From NCBI RefSeq assembly GCF_003312425.1, contig NZ_QNUX01000001.1:248001-312000 (forward strand): a stretch of 64,000 nt of DNA, given 5' to 3'. The notes beneath the pieces were generated by a model that searched no databases, was not told the DNA's origin, and worked only from the letters and a program-made list of their open reading frames with translations. Below, piece by piece: positions 17,605-25,155 of this stretch; position 1 is the stretch's first letter, and each line of letters opens with the position of its first letter. The stretch is from Flavobacterium psychrolimnae. Its GTDB lineage: Bacteria > Bacteroidota > Bacteroidia > Flavobacteriales > Flavobacteriaceae. The position numbers and the translations under genes are program-made.

Positions 17605-20406
17605 TTATTTCGCTTTCTTGGTTTTCTTTTCTTTTTGAAACAAACTATTTTTGGTAGTCATTTCTTCATACATTTTGAATAAATATTCTAAACGGTCTAC
17701 ATCACTTTCAAAGGGTCTATGTGGACGATAGCATCTTTCAATAGCAAGGTCTAATTGATGATGTGCTTCTTTTAATCCTTTTGGCATTTTAACTGGGTCA
17801 TATAATTGAGCTAATGTTTTTTCAGAAAACTTTGCTCTTTCGTCTAATACTTCAAAAATATGGAGGTTAATTATTTCTTTTTGCTTAATTGTAATTTTGG
17901 GGAATGGAAAGGTGTTATAAATTAAATTGACAGAATATCTAATATCGTCTCTCATTTTTCCTCCAACAGCCTTAGCCCATATCATATGTAATTGAGAACT
18001 TAAAATACCTAAAACAAATGGTTCACAATCATAAATAACCAACATTCCGTTACTGATAACTGTACCTGCTTTCTCATAACCAGCAGGTAGATAATTTCGA
18101 ACGGAAGTACTCGTAAATGGTAGAATTAGAGGTTCGCTTTCTTGATACTTTCGATAAAAAAATCTGTGAGGAACCGATGCAGCTTTTTTTGCATCTCTAC
18201 CACCTTTAATTCTATATTCTTTACATTTTTCAATTCTATTTTTAATTAACGTAATATTATTTGCTTCTTCAATATCTTCATCGTCTATCCACAAACAGTA
18301 TCTTTCTAGTCGATTCAAAAAATCATTTCCTCCTAAAAAAGGTTTGATAAATTTAATTGAATTTTTGTCTGAATTGATAAATTCCGTTCTATCTTCTTTT
18401 GATAAAATAAGAAAACCACCATCTATACCACTACTCCCCAAGGCCATTTCTGGTAAATTGGAGATTGAAGAGGTCTTTTGACTTACAAAAATATTAGAAC
18501 CACCAGTGATGTATGGGTTAATATTATTAACTGTTAATATTTTATTATCCGTAAAAATTTTTTTTAAGTTACTCTTCCCTTTATTTTCAATACCAATAAT
18601 AATAACCGAAACACCAGCATTTAATTTGGCATTATTATTCCACTTAAAAGAGGAGTAAGCAAAACTTATTTCTAAGTTTTTATCAAATATGTATGGCCAT
18701 AATAATGGAACTTGCTCTCCTTGACATATTGAATTTGTTGAAACAAATGCAAAACTTGAGTTAAGATTAACAATATAGTCAGTTGCTTTTTTAAACCAAC
18801 ATCCTATATAATCTAACCTTTGCATATTTCCCATTCCATTGAAAACAATTTCAACGTCACTTTTTTGCTCTTTATCCCAACCTTTAAAACCTAAATAAGG
18901 AGGGTTTCCTAAAATATAAACCTCATCAGTTAAATCAATTGGACAAACTGTTTTCCAATCTAATCTTGTAGCATTACCTTGAGTTATATGACCTGCTTCT
19001 TTAAGTGGTAAAATGGGTTTGGCTCTACCGTAATCATGCAGTTCATCAACAAATACTTTGTTCATTTGGTGTTCGGCTAACCAAAGTGATAAAATAGCCA
19101 TTTCGTGAGCAAAATCATCTAATTCAATACCATAGAATTGGGATAATTTTATTTCAGTAAACCAAATTTCAGTTTGCCTACCATTAAAATTCATTCTCGC
19201 TTGTGGAGCGTTTGTTACTATTTCGTGTCCGTCTTTTGTAAAATGTATTTTAGATTGGCTACCATCAACTATAGTCGTGCTTTGTGGTTCATTAATTTCC
19301 TTGATAATTTCTATTTCTAAAGCTCTTAATTCTTTATAAGCAATAATTAAAAAATTACCGCTACCACAGGCGGGGTCAAAACATTTAATTTTAGAAATTC
19401 GAAAAATTAATTTTCTTAGTTGGTTAGGTTTTCCTTTGCTTTTTTCAAACTCTTCTCTAAGTTCATTTAGGAATAAAGGTTCAATCACTTTCATGATATT
19501 TGGTACAGAGGTATAATGCATTCCTAAACCACTACGATATGCAGGATTTACTACGGCCTGAATCATAGAACCAAATATATCTGGATTGATTTCAGACCAA
19601 TCTAGTTCACCACATTCCAGAATTATCTTTCTAGCTTTTAATGAAAATTTTGGGGAAACTATATGACTCCCGAACAAACCACCATTCACATAAGGGAATA
19701 CTTGTAAATAATCAGGTTCTGCGCTATTGTCTTCAGTGTTTAATACTTTGAATAGCCTATCTAAAAATAAATGTACATCACTACCATCAGATTTGGTGTG
19801 TTGGCCTAATGTATTGGTAAAAATACCTTCTTCATTGAATATTCCAGTATCTTCTGCGAAGAAACAAAACAATAATCTTGATAAAAATATGTTTAAATTA
19901 TGGCCACCATCATCGTAAATATTTGGGTTTTCGTGTACCAAAATATCATATAGCTTGGCCATTTCATATGAAGCCTTTCTGTCTGCATGATTTTCATTTT
20001 TAGACTGGTATTTTTCTTGTCCTGCCCAAGGTAAAAAGAAATCAAACCTTTTATTAATTTCAGTAATTGGAGTATCAAGCGTTAAGCCTGTTCTAATGTC
20101 TTTTGCTAGAAGAGTCTTATAATCAGTAACGATAACGAAACGAGGATTGTGTTTTAAATCCTCCTCGTTTTTGGTTAAATCGTCAATAGTAGTTAATAAT
20201 TTATCAGAAGCAACTTCTTTAAAAAAGACTTTCTTTTTGTATAAAACCTCACCCTCAACTTTAGACAAGTTGAAATCACCTTTTTTTAAACGAGTTATTG
20301 AAGTTTTGGAAATTCCATAAGCAACTAATAAATCAAAAATAAAATTTTCTTTATCTATTGATTTTACTAATTCACTTATATTTTTTTCTATTTGAGATGC
20401 GTTCAT
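17605..20406 (-). CDS. MmeI-like class I SAM-dependent DNA (adenine-N6) methyltransferase
   Basis: 933 residues. The helical region before the catalytic domain contains F-F-A-E-D-T-G-I-F. Motif I is D-P-A-C-G-S-G-N-F (about 342-350) and motif IV is N-P-P-Y (about 499-502), the signature of N6-adenine/N4-cytosine amino-methylases. The C-terminal 350 residues match the target-recognition part of MmeI-type enzymes (A-V-G-G-K-M-R-D-D-I-R-Y, then N-T-F-P-F-P). Unlike MmeI itself, I see no intact PD-(D/E)xK signature (the expected E-x-K with flanking W-P-G) in the first 130 residues, so cutting may be done by the operon partners. A -7-like TATTTTTG lies at 20432-20439. Confidence 0.9.
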   Translation of the reverse strand: MNASQIEKNISELVKSIDKENFIFDLLVAYGISKTSITRLKKGDFNLSKVEGEVLYKKKVFFKEVASDKLLTTIDDLTKNEEDLKHNPRFVIVTDYKTLLAKDIRTGLTLDTPITEINKRFDFFLPWAGQEKYQSKNENHADRKASYEMAKLYDILVHENPNIYDDGGHNLNIFLSRLLFCFFAEDTGIFNEEGIFTNTLGQHTKSDGSDVHLFLDRLFKVLNTEDNSAEPDYLQVFPYVNGGLFGSHIVSPKFSLKARKIILECGELDWSEINPDIFGSMIQAVVNPAYRSGLGMHYTSVPNIMKVIEPLFLNELREEFEKSKGKPNQLRKLIFRISKIKCFDPACGSGNFLIIAYKELRALEIEIIKEINEPQSTTIVDGSQSKIHFTKDGHEIVTNAPQARMNFNGRQTEIWFTEIKLSQFYGIELDDFAHEMAILSLWLAEHQMNKVFVDELHDYGRAKPILPLKEAGHITQGNATRLDWKTVCPIDLTDEVYILGNPPYLGFKGWDKEQKSDVEIVFNGMGNMQRLDYIGCWFKKATDYIVNLNSSFAFVSTNSICQGEQVPLLWPYIFDKNLEISFAYSSFKWNNNAKLNAGVSVIIIGIENKGKSNLKKIFTDNKILTVNNINPYITGGSNIFVSQKTSSISNLPEMALGSSGIDGGFLILSKEDRTEFINSDKNSIKFIKPFLGGNDFLNRLERYCLWIDDEDIEEANNITLIKNRIEKCKEYRIKGGRDAKKAASVPHRFFYRKYQESEPLILPFTSTSVRNYLPAGYEKAGTVISNGMLVIYDCEPFVLGILSSQLHMIWAKAVGGKMRDDIRYSVNLIYNTFPFPKITIKQKEIINLHIFEVLDERAKFSEKTLAQLYDPVKMPKGLKEAHHQLDLAIERCYRPHRPFESDVDRLEYLFKMYEEMTTKNSLFQKEKKTKKAK

Positions 20407-20503
20407 TGTAAGATTTAATTGCTTTAATCTTCAAAAATAGTCATTTATATACATTGAAAATATTATTTCGAAATATTTAAAACGGTTCACGAGCATCATC
20501 GTT

Positions 20504-20540
20504 AAAAAAGCCACTATTGATAGTAAATAGTGGCTTTTTT
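20504..20540. terminator. Terminator insulating the defence operon
   Basis: AAAAAAGCCACTATT (20504-20518) pairs with AATAGTGGCTTTTTT (20526-20540), loop 7 nt, with T runs for both strands. It ends the small-protein operon upstream and separates it from the methyltransferase promoter. Confidence 0.85.
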
Positions 20541-20759
20541 AAATAAAACGTTAGAGTAAATACAGGAGCATTTATCTACGATATAGAACCGTTAAGTACC
20601 TATAAATTGCACTTTTGGAACTATTATTTGCGATTTTGGTCTAGAAATTTTAAAAGGCAATCTGATGTAAGGTTACAGCTTACCTAATAATAGTTACCTG
20701 CAAGAGGCGGATAACTAGAACAATTGAATTTTAGAACGGAGGGAGGACGGAAGGGAGGA

Positions 20760-20915
20760 CTATCCTAACTGCTCTATTTTTTTTCTTATCACAGCAATTT
20801 CTTTTTGAAATTGTAATTTGGTCATTTGGGTATGTAGTTCCGCTTTTCTTTCTGGATTTTCTTCAATACTAATTTCCATCTGTTTTAGTCTGATTTTGTC
20901 GTCAATACTATTCAT
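20760..20915 (-). CDS. Small charged helical protein, 51 aa
   Basis: ATG at 20915, TAG at 20760-20762. Its start overlaps the stop of the preceding 67-aa gene by 8 bp, a spacing typical of translational coupling and the main evidence that it is real. The sequence is rich in Glu, Lys, Ile and Gln (M-T-K-L-Q-F-Q-K-E-I), predicted to be one amphipathic/coiled-coil helix. No family recognised. Confidence 0.55.
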   Translation of the reverse strand: MNSIDDKIRLKQMEISIEENPERKAELHTQMTKLQFQKEIAVIRKKIEQLG

Positions 20916-21111
20916 CTTTCAATTTATTTATTAAACATTCCGCTTCAAAAAGCAGATTCAATTTATTGTCTTTCAATAATAATTGGTATTCTTGCCACAA
21001 GTGCCAATCATCTGTTATTGAATTTTCTTCATATTCTAGTTCACAATAGTTTTTCAGTAATTCTCTTAGTTGTGGACTGAAATCAAAATTTGTTATTTCA
21101 TATTCTTTCAT
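20908..21111 (-). CDS. Small acidic protein, 67 aa
   Basis: Hydrophilic, Leu- and Glu-rich, with W-H-L-W-Q-E-Y-Q-L-L-L near the centre. It starts seven bases after the HUH-like gene and is followed by an overlapping 51-aa gene, so the three form one operon. Its role is unknown; it could be an accessory to the replication/transfer protein. Confidence 0.55.
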   Translation of the reverse strand: MKEYEITNFDFSPQLRELLKNYCELEYEENSITDDWHLWQEYQLLLKDNKLNLLFEAECLINKLKDE

Positions 21112-21118
21112 TGTAGTA

Positions 21119-21691
21119 TTATATTATTTCTGTTATTATGGGTGCTTTATTAGCGTAGTTTACGCTGTTATATTTGTTTGTTATACTTGTAGCTTCAAAA
21201 GAGATTTCAGTCCAGGAAAAGTACTTATAAATCACATTTTCAACTATAGTTTTTACTTCGGGTAATTTACCATCTGTGATAAAATGAACATGGTTGAATC
21301 CTCTTCCATCTAGTTCTATTGTGTACTTGATGTATTTATCTGGCATTTCATTTTTTATCTGATAAATCAATTCTTGATGATATTCTTTGTCATAGTTTTC
21401 AAAAGGATTCCATGAAACGAAGGTTTGCCAATCATAGTTATTTTCAGTATAATTTTTTCGTTTGTTGATTGGCATAAACTCGTTAATGATTGAGTAATGT
21501 ATTTTCCATTGTTTACCGTCTTTATCTAGTAAACTGGTCACACCTGCATATTTTTCTTTGATTTTAATCATTTTGTATTTCAACATTCTTATTGATAAAC
21601 CTGTTATCTGTGGTAACTGGTTAAGCTTGTAATAAGTCTTGTATCTTTTACTATTTGCATTGTTGATTAATTCATTAAACTTTTCTTTCAT
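21119..21691 (-). CDS. HTH plus HUH-like protein (candidate replication initiator or relaxase)
   Basis: 190 residues. The N-terminal 45 residues look like a helix-turn-helix (L-P-Q-I-T-G-L-S-I-R-M-L-K-Y-K). The second half has, in the right order, the three motifs of rolling-circle Rep/HUH endonucleases: an aromatic beta-strand W-Q-T-F-V-S-W (motif 1), H-V-H-F with His134 and His136 (motif 2, the metal-binding HUH pair), and V-N-Y-A-N-K with Tyr179 and Lys182 (motif 3, Y-x-x-K). If right, Tyr179 would form the covalent bond with nicked DNA. I do not recognise a named family, and the match is by motif only. It heads a three-gene operon divergent from the replication-type genes. Confidence 0.55.
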   Translation of the reverse strand: MKEKFNELINNANSKRYKTYYKLNQLPQITGLSIRMLKYKMIKIKEKYAGVTSLLDKDGKQWKIHYSIINEFMPINKRKNYTENNYDWQTFVSWNPFENYDKEYHQELIYQIKNEMPDKYIKYTIELDGRGFNHVHFITDGKLPEVKTIVENVIYKYFSWTEISFEATSITNKYNSVNYANKAPIITEII

Positions 21692-21765
21692 TCTAAATTG
21701 GATATAATAAGGTCAAGAGAGGTTCTTAATCTCTTGTGTTATTTCTGTTGTCTTATTATAAATAT

Positions 21766-21776
21766 GTGAAACTTTT
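21766..21776 (-). promoter_or_regulatory. Candidate operator in the divergent promoter region
   Basis: GTGAAACTTTT, identical to 14321-14331 and 14416-14426, about 75 bp upstream of the HUH-like gene. The 289-bp divergent region also holds a small inverted repeat (AAGAGA/TCTCTT on the minus strand, near 21714-21735). Confidence 0.4.
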
Positions 21777-21980
21777 AAAAAAGATGCACTTTGACGAAAA
21801 AAAGCTGTTTTTATTTTTATTGGGTCTTAGTTGAGGTCAATTTTTAGCTAAGCATTTAATTAAAGATAAATATATTATTGCACCTATTATCAATAAAATC
21901 AAGCGTTTAAGTTTTGGTTGTTCGAATTAGGGAAACCCTAGAAAATCCCTAATCTTCATTTGTACCATAGAAATTAAAAC

Positions 21981-22256
21981 ATGGTAATTATGAACAATCA
22001 AATTTTTTTACAGGGAATCACAATTGAACAACTAGCAGAAGTATTAAAGTCAATGTTAGCTATAAACCCTCAGGAACAAGCTCAACCAGCGAACCCATTA
22101 TTAACTAGAGATGAGGTTTGTGAACTTCTTTCCTTCAATAAAACAAGTCTTTGGAAACATACAAAAAGCGGAAGACTTAAAAGCTACGGTATTGGAAACC
22201 GTGTTTACTACAAAAGAGATGAAGTATTAGAAGCTGTTAAACCAATCAATTCATAA
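21981..22256 (+). CDS. Helix-turn-helix excisionase-like DNA-binding protein
   Basis: 91 residues. The C-terminal half is a winged MerR/excisionase-type HTH (HTH_17): L-L-T-R-D-E-V-C-E-L-L-S, then S-L-W-K-H-T-K-S-G-R-L-K-S-Y and G-N-R-V-Y-Y-K-R-D-E-V. Such proteins act as recombination directionality factors or repressors on Bacteroidota elements. It precedes the ATPase gene by 3 bp. ATG at 21981 or 21990 (M4) are equally possible. Confidence 0.85.
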   Translation: MVIMNNQIFLQGITIEQLAEVLKSMLAINPQEQAQPANPLLTRDEVCELLSFNKTSLWKHTKSGRLKSYGIGNRVYYKRDEVLEAVKPINS

Positions 22257-22259
22257 GCT

Positions 22260-23294
22260 ATGGAAAGTGTAAACAACGGATTAGAGGTATTAAGTAATGT
22301 AATTGATAAAGCAATGACTGCAAGTAATAATATAGTTAAGAATGAAAATATTGGTTTGTTCACAATCAAAACTGGTAATGAATGGATAGAAGAAGCAAAA
22401 AACAAACCTGTGCCAAAAATGCTTTTCGGTGAGCTTTGGTTCGAGGGTGAATTATGTATTCTGTTTGCTGATTCCAATGTTGGTAAATCAATTCTAGCGG
22501 TACAAATAGCTGATAGCATAAGCAAAAATAAGGAGATACACCCTTTTAAATTAGAAGCTGAAAAACATGCTGTTTTGTATCTTGATTTCGAGCTTGGTTC
22601 TAAACAATTTGAAACTAGATATTCGAAAAATTTTGATGAACATTATTATTTCGATAATGGTTTTATTCGAATAGAGCAAAATAGTGATGCTGACTTACCG
22701 CCAAATACAGATTATCACACGTATGTTTTAAATTCATTAGAGTGGTCAATTGTTAATACAGGGGCTAAAACTATAATAATAGATAACCTAACATATCTTA
22801 CAAGTGGTAATGAATCCGCAAAAGATGCGCTTCCTCTGATGAAGAAATTGAAAGCACTAAAAAGTAAATATGATTTATCAATGTTGGTTTTGGCACATAC
22901 TCCTAAAAGAGATATGTCTAAAGCGATAACTAAAAATGATTTAGCTGGTAGTAAAATGTTAATGAATTTTTGCGATAGTTCATTTACTATTGGTCAAAGT
23001 ACAGCAGATTCGAATCTAAGATATATTAAACAAATTAAACAAAGAAATACTGAAGAGATTTATGGAGCGGAAAATGTTTGTGTTTGTCAAATAGTAAAAC
23101 CTCACAATTTTCTGGAGTTTGAATTCTTAGATTTTGATGAAGAAAGAACTCACTTAAAAGAGTCAAGTAAATCAGATAGAGATGAGGTTATTGAACTTGC
23201 TAAAGAATTAAGTGATAGTGGTAAAAGCCAAAGAGAAATTTCTAAAGAGTTGAATATTTCTTTAGGAGCAGTAAACAAGTATTTAAAACTCTAA
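22260..23294 (+). CDS. RepA-like AAA/RecA-fold ATPase with C-terminal HTH
   Basis: 344 residues: Walker A F-A-D-S-N-V-G-K-S (near residue 75), Walker B T-I-I-I-D-N-L-T (near 177) and a sensor-like L-V-L-A-H-T-P; this is the AAA_25/RepA hexameric helicase-like fold. The C-terminus ends with a resolvase-type HTH (S-Q-R-E-I-S-K-E-L-N-I-S-L-G-A-V-N-K-Y). It follows the excisionase-like gene closely and precedes a zinc-finger/Toprim-like gene, so the set looks like a replication module. A hairpin overlaps its stop codon. Confidence 0.85.
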   Translation: MESVNNGLEVLSNVIDKAMTASNNIVKNENIGLFTIKTGNEWIEEAKNKPVPKMLFGELWFEGELCILFADSNVGKSILAVQIADSISKNKEIHPFKLEAEKHAVLYLDFELGSKQFETRYSKNFDEHYYFDNGFIRIEQNSDADLPPNTDYHTYVLNSLEWSIVNTGAKTIIIDNLTYLTSGNESAKDALPLMKKLKALKSKYDLSMLVLAHTPKRDMSKAITKNDLAGSKMLMNFCDSSFTIGQSTADSNLRYIKQIKQRNTEEIYGAENVCVCQIVKPHNFLEFEFLDFDEERTHLKESSKSDRDEVIELAKELSDSGKSQREISKELNISLGAVNKYLKL

Positions 23295-23323
23295 AAGTGT
23301 TCACGATGTTCACACTTTTAGAG
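23289..23323. terminator. Hairpin overlapping the ATPase stop codon
   Basis: Perfect 12-bp stem, CTCTAAAAGTGT (23289-23300) with ACACTTTTAGAG (23312-23323), loop 11 nt. It contains two GTTCAC words, and CGTGAAC follows at 23332-23338. There is no T run, so it may reduce expression of the next gene or bind a regulator. Confidence 0.5.
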
Positions 23324-23355
23324 ATGAAAATCGTGAACGGTAAGAAAGGAAGAAA

Positions 23356-24258
23356 ATGAAAAATTATAAATATAGTTTAGACAAGAGTAGTAGAAAGTTT
23401 ATTTGTCCAAAATGCAAAAAGAAAGCATTCGTTAAATTCATTGAGACTGAAACTCAATCTTATTTAAGCGATGGTTTAGGAAGGTGTGACCGTGAAAGTA
23501 GTTGTGGTTATTATAGCGCACCAAATAGCGATATTGTAAGTTTAAAATATAAACGAACTGTTGCTCCAGTTGTAGCAAGCTTTCATGGTCTGGAATTAGT
23601 TGAAAAAAGTTTCATGGTTAATTCTCAAAATAATTTTATTCAATTCTTAAATTCTATTTTCTCAGCAAAAGAAGTTAAAGAGGCTGTGTTAAAGTATTTT
23701 ATATGTAGCTCTAAACGTTGGAATGGTGCGTCAGTTTTTTGGCAAATTGACAACTATGAGCGTGTGCACGCTGGTAAAATATTAGCATATAATCCAGAAA
23801 CAGGAAAAAGAAGTAAAAGCAATGATGGCAAAGCTTCAATTGATTGGGTACATAGTATATTAAAAAGAAAAGGAATTGTAAACGAATTCAATCTTAATCA
23901 ATGTTTATTTGGGTTACATCTTATTAAAGATATTAAAGTAAAAGCAATTGGATTAGTCGAGAGCGAAAAGACAGCTGTAATAATGAGTATTTTTAAACCA
24001 AACTATACATGGTTAGCAACTGGTAGTAAAAGCGGGTTTAAATACGGTTTTTTGAAGCCGATTCAACACTATGAAATCATTGCATTTCCAGATAAAAGTG
24101 ATTATAATGATTGGCTAATTAAATCAAAACAGTTAAATAAGTTTGGTTTTGATATTGTGGTTAATGACTGGTTAGAAAAAAGTAATTATATCGATGGTAC
24201 TGATTTAGCCGATGTATTAATAAATGAAAAATTTAAACAAATAGAAAACGGAAGATAA
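23356..24258 (+). CDS. Zinc-finger / Toprim-like primase-type protein (DUF6371-like)
   Basis: 300 residues. N-terminal zinc-ribbon-like segment: F-I-C-P-K-C near residue 16 and G-R-C-D-R-E-S-S-C-G-Y near 48. C-terminal half with Toprim-like acidic motifs: G-L-V-E-S-E-K-T-A and I-A-F-P-D-K-S-D. I recognise the N-terminal region as the DUF6371 type found in Bacteroidota mobile elements. It is probably the primase or priming accessory partner of the upstream ATPase. An A/G-rich ribosome-binding stretch precedes the ATG. Confidence 0.8.
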   Translation: MKNYKYSLDKSSRKFICPKCKKKAFVKFIETETQSYLSDGLGRCDRESSCGYYSAPNSDIVSLKYKRTVAPVVASFHGLELVEKSFMVNSQNNFIQFLNSIFSAKEVKEAVLKYFICSSKRWNGASVFWQIDNYERVHAGKILAYNPETGKRSKSNDGKASIDWVHSILKRKGIVNEFNLNQCLFGLHLIKDIKVKAIGLVESEKTAVIMSIFKPNYTWLATGSKSGFKYGFLKPIQHYEIIAFPDKSDYNDWLIKSKQLNKFGFDIVVNDWLEKSNYIDGTDLADVLINEKFKQIENGR

Positions 24259-24348
24259 TGTTAAAATTAGTTGGTTTTTTTAAATTATTTGTTCAATTTT
24301 TAAATATTATTACTTAATTTTACTCTTATAACTTACAAAATATACATT

Positions 24349-24522
24349 ATGGAATACTCTTTTAAGAATCCAGAAGATGAATTGGACAAAGAAAACAATC
24401 AGTATTATGGCGAAGATAATAGTCGTAATGGAACTGATGATGACGAAGGTGGTGATTTTGAAACAGGTTACAATGACGGGTTTTATGGTAATTTTGATGA
24501 TAATAATAATGATGACGATTAA
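24349..24522 (+). CDS. Small highly acidic protein, 57 aa
   Basis: ATG at 24349, TAA at 24520-24522. Rich in Asp, Glu, Asn and Gly, ending in a poly-Asp/Asn tail; strongly negative and probably disordered. It lies in a row of same-strand small genes, the next starting 11 bp later. A DNA-mimic or inhibitor role is possible but unsupported beyond charge. Confidence 0.5.
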   Translation: MEYSFKNPEDELDKENNQYYGEDNSRNGTDDDEGGDFETGYNDGFYGNFDDNNNDDD

Positions 24523-24533
24523 AAATTATTATT

Positions 24534-24680
24534 ATGGGATGGTTTGATTGTTTAAAAGAAACAGTGCCTTTGAAAGAAGGGCATCGTTGGTGGGAAGGTA
24601 AAGGTGGTGGCTATCAAAAGCCAAAATCAACTAAGGGTCGTGGTGGAGCAACAGGTTTTTTTCAAAAGAAACCAAAATAA
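24534..24680 (+). CDS. Small basic Gly/Lys-rich protein, 48 aa
   Basis: ATG at 24534, TAA at 24678-24680. Contains H-R-W-W-E-G-K-G-G-G-Y and a Lys/Gly-rich tail. Basic, in contrast to the acidic product just upstream, so the two could interact. No family recognised. Confidence 0.45.
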   Translation: MGWFDCLKETVPLKEGHRWWEGKGGGYQKPKSTKGRGGATGFFQKKPK

Positions 24681-24704
24681 TTTAATAATATAAACCAAAT
24701 TAAA

Positions 24705-24800
24705 ATGAAAAGAGTTAGGAAAACAATTTACAAAATGTATATTTATTGTAAACAGTGCAGTGAATGGGAATGGAATTGTCATTGTGAGAAAAAAGATTGA
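24705..24800 (+). CDS. Cysteine-containing micro-protein, 31 aa
   Basis: ATG at 24705, TGA at 24798-24800. A basic N-terminus is followed by C-K-Q-C-x6-C-H-C (Cys15, Cys18, Cys25, Cys27), a possible single zinc site. It ends 31 bp before a strong terminator. It is short enough to be chance, but position and Cys spacing favour a real product. Confidence 0.35.
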   Translation: MKRVRKTIYKMYIYCKQCSEWEWNCHCEKKD

Positions 24801-24831
24801 AGATTTTGCTAATTAAGCACAAGTATTTAAT

Positions 24832-24866
24832 AAAAAAAGAGCAACTGTAACGGTTGCTCTTTTTTT
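24832..24866. terminator. Terminator ending the island's rightward transcript
   Basis: AAAAAAAGAGCAAC (24832-24845) pairs with GTTGCTCTTTTTTT (24853-24866). It is the main rho-independent terminator after the small genes. Confidence 0.85.
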
Positions 24867-25155
24867 GTTATTATTTAACGCAAAGTCAATAATAGAGCTT
24901 TTATTAACCTCAACTATAATATGGTTGAATGTTTGTTTAAGGTTGTGAAAAAATAAATGATTTACGGGAAGTGGAGAAATCATAAAAGGGAAGTTTAGTA
25001 CTTCCTTTTTTTTTGCTTCTGTTTAGGATTTTAACTAATAAACTTAAAAGAACTATACTATTGCATAAAAAAAACGCTTTGATTAAAAGCGTTTCTTTAA
25101 TTTGTGTAGCAGATGTGTAGCAAAATAATTGTTAAGTCAATAAAATCAATGCTAT
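24867..25155. other. Right non-coding end of the island
   Basis: No gene is seen. It contains two more hairpins with T runs (GGGAAGT/ACTTCC near 24989-25008; AAACGCTTT/AAAAGCGTTT near 25071-25094), then the right arm repeats and the attR core. The hairpins probably stop transcription from the tRNA side and from the island. Confidence 0.6.
25104..25122 (+). repeat. Right arm-type repeats (putative integrase arm sites)
   Basis: GTGTAGCA at 25104-25111 and 25115-25122, with the same sequence, orientation and 11-bp period as the left pair at 11554-11572, 34 bp from the attR core. Confidence 0.65.

Noticed and set aside
24832..24866. Possible CRISPR or tandem array at the island's right end
   Set aside because: Only ordinary terminator hairpins with unrelated sequences; no regularly spaced repeats anywhere in the window.
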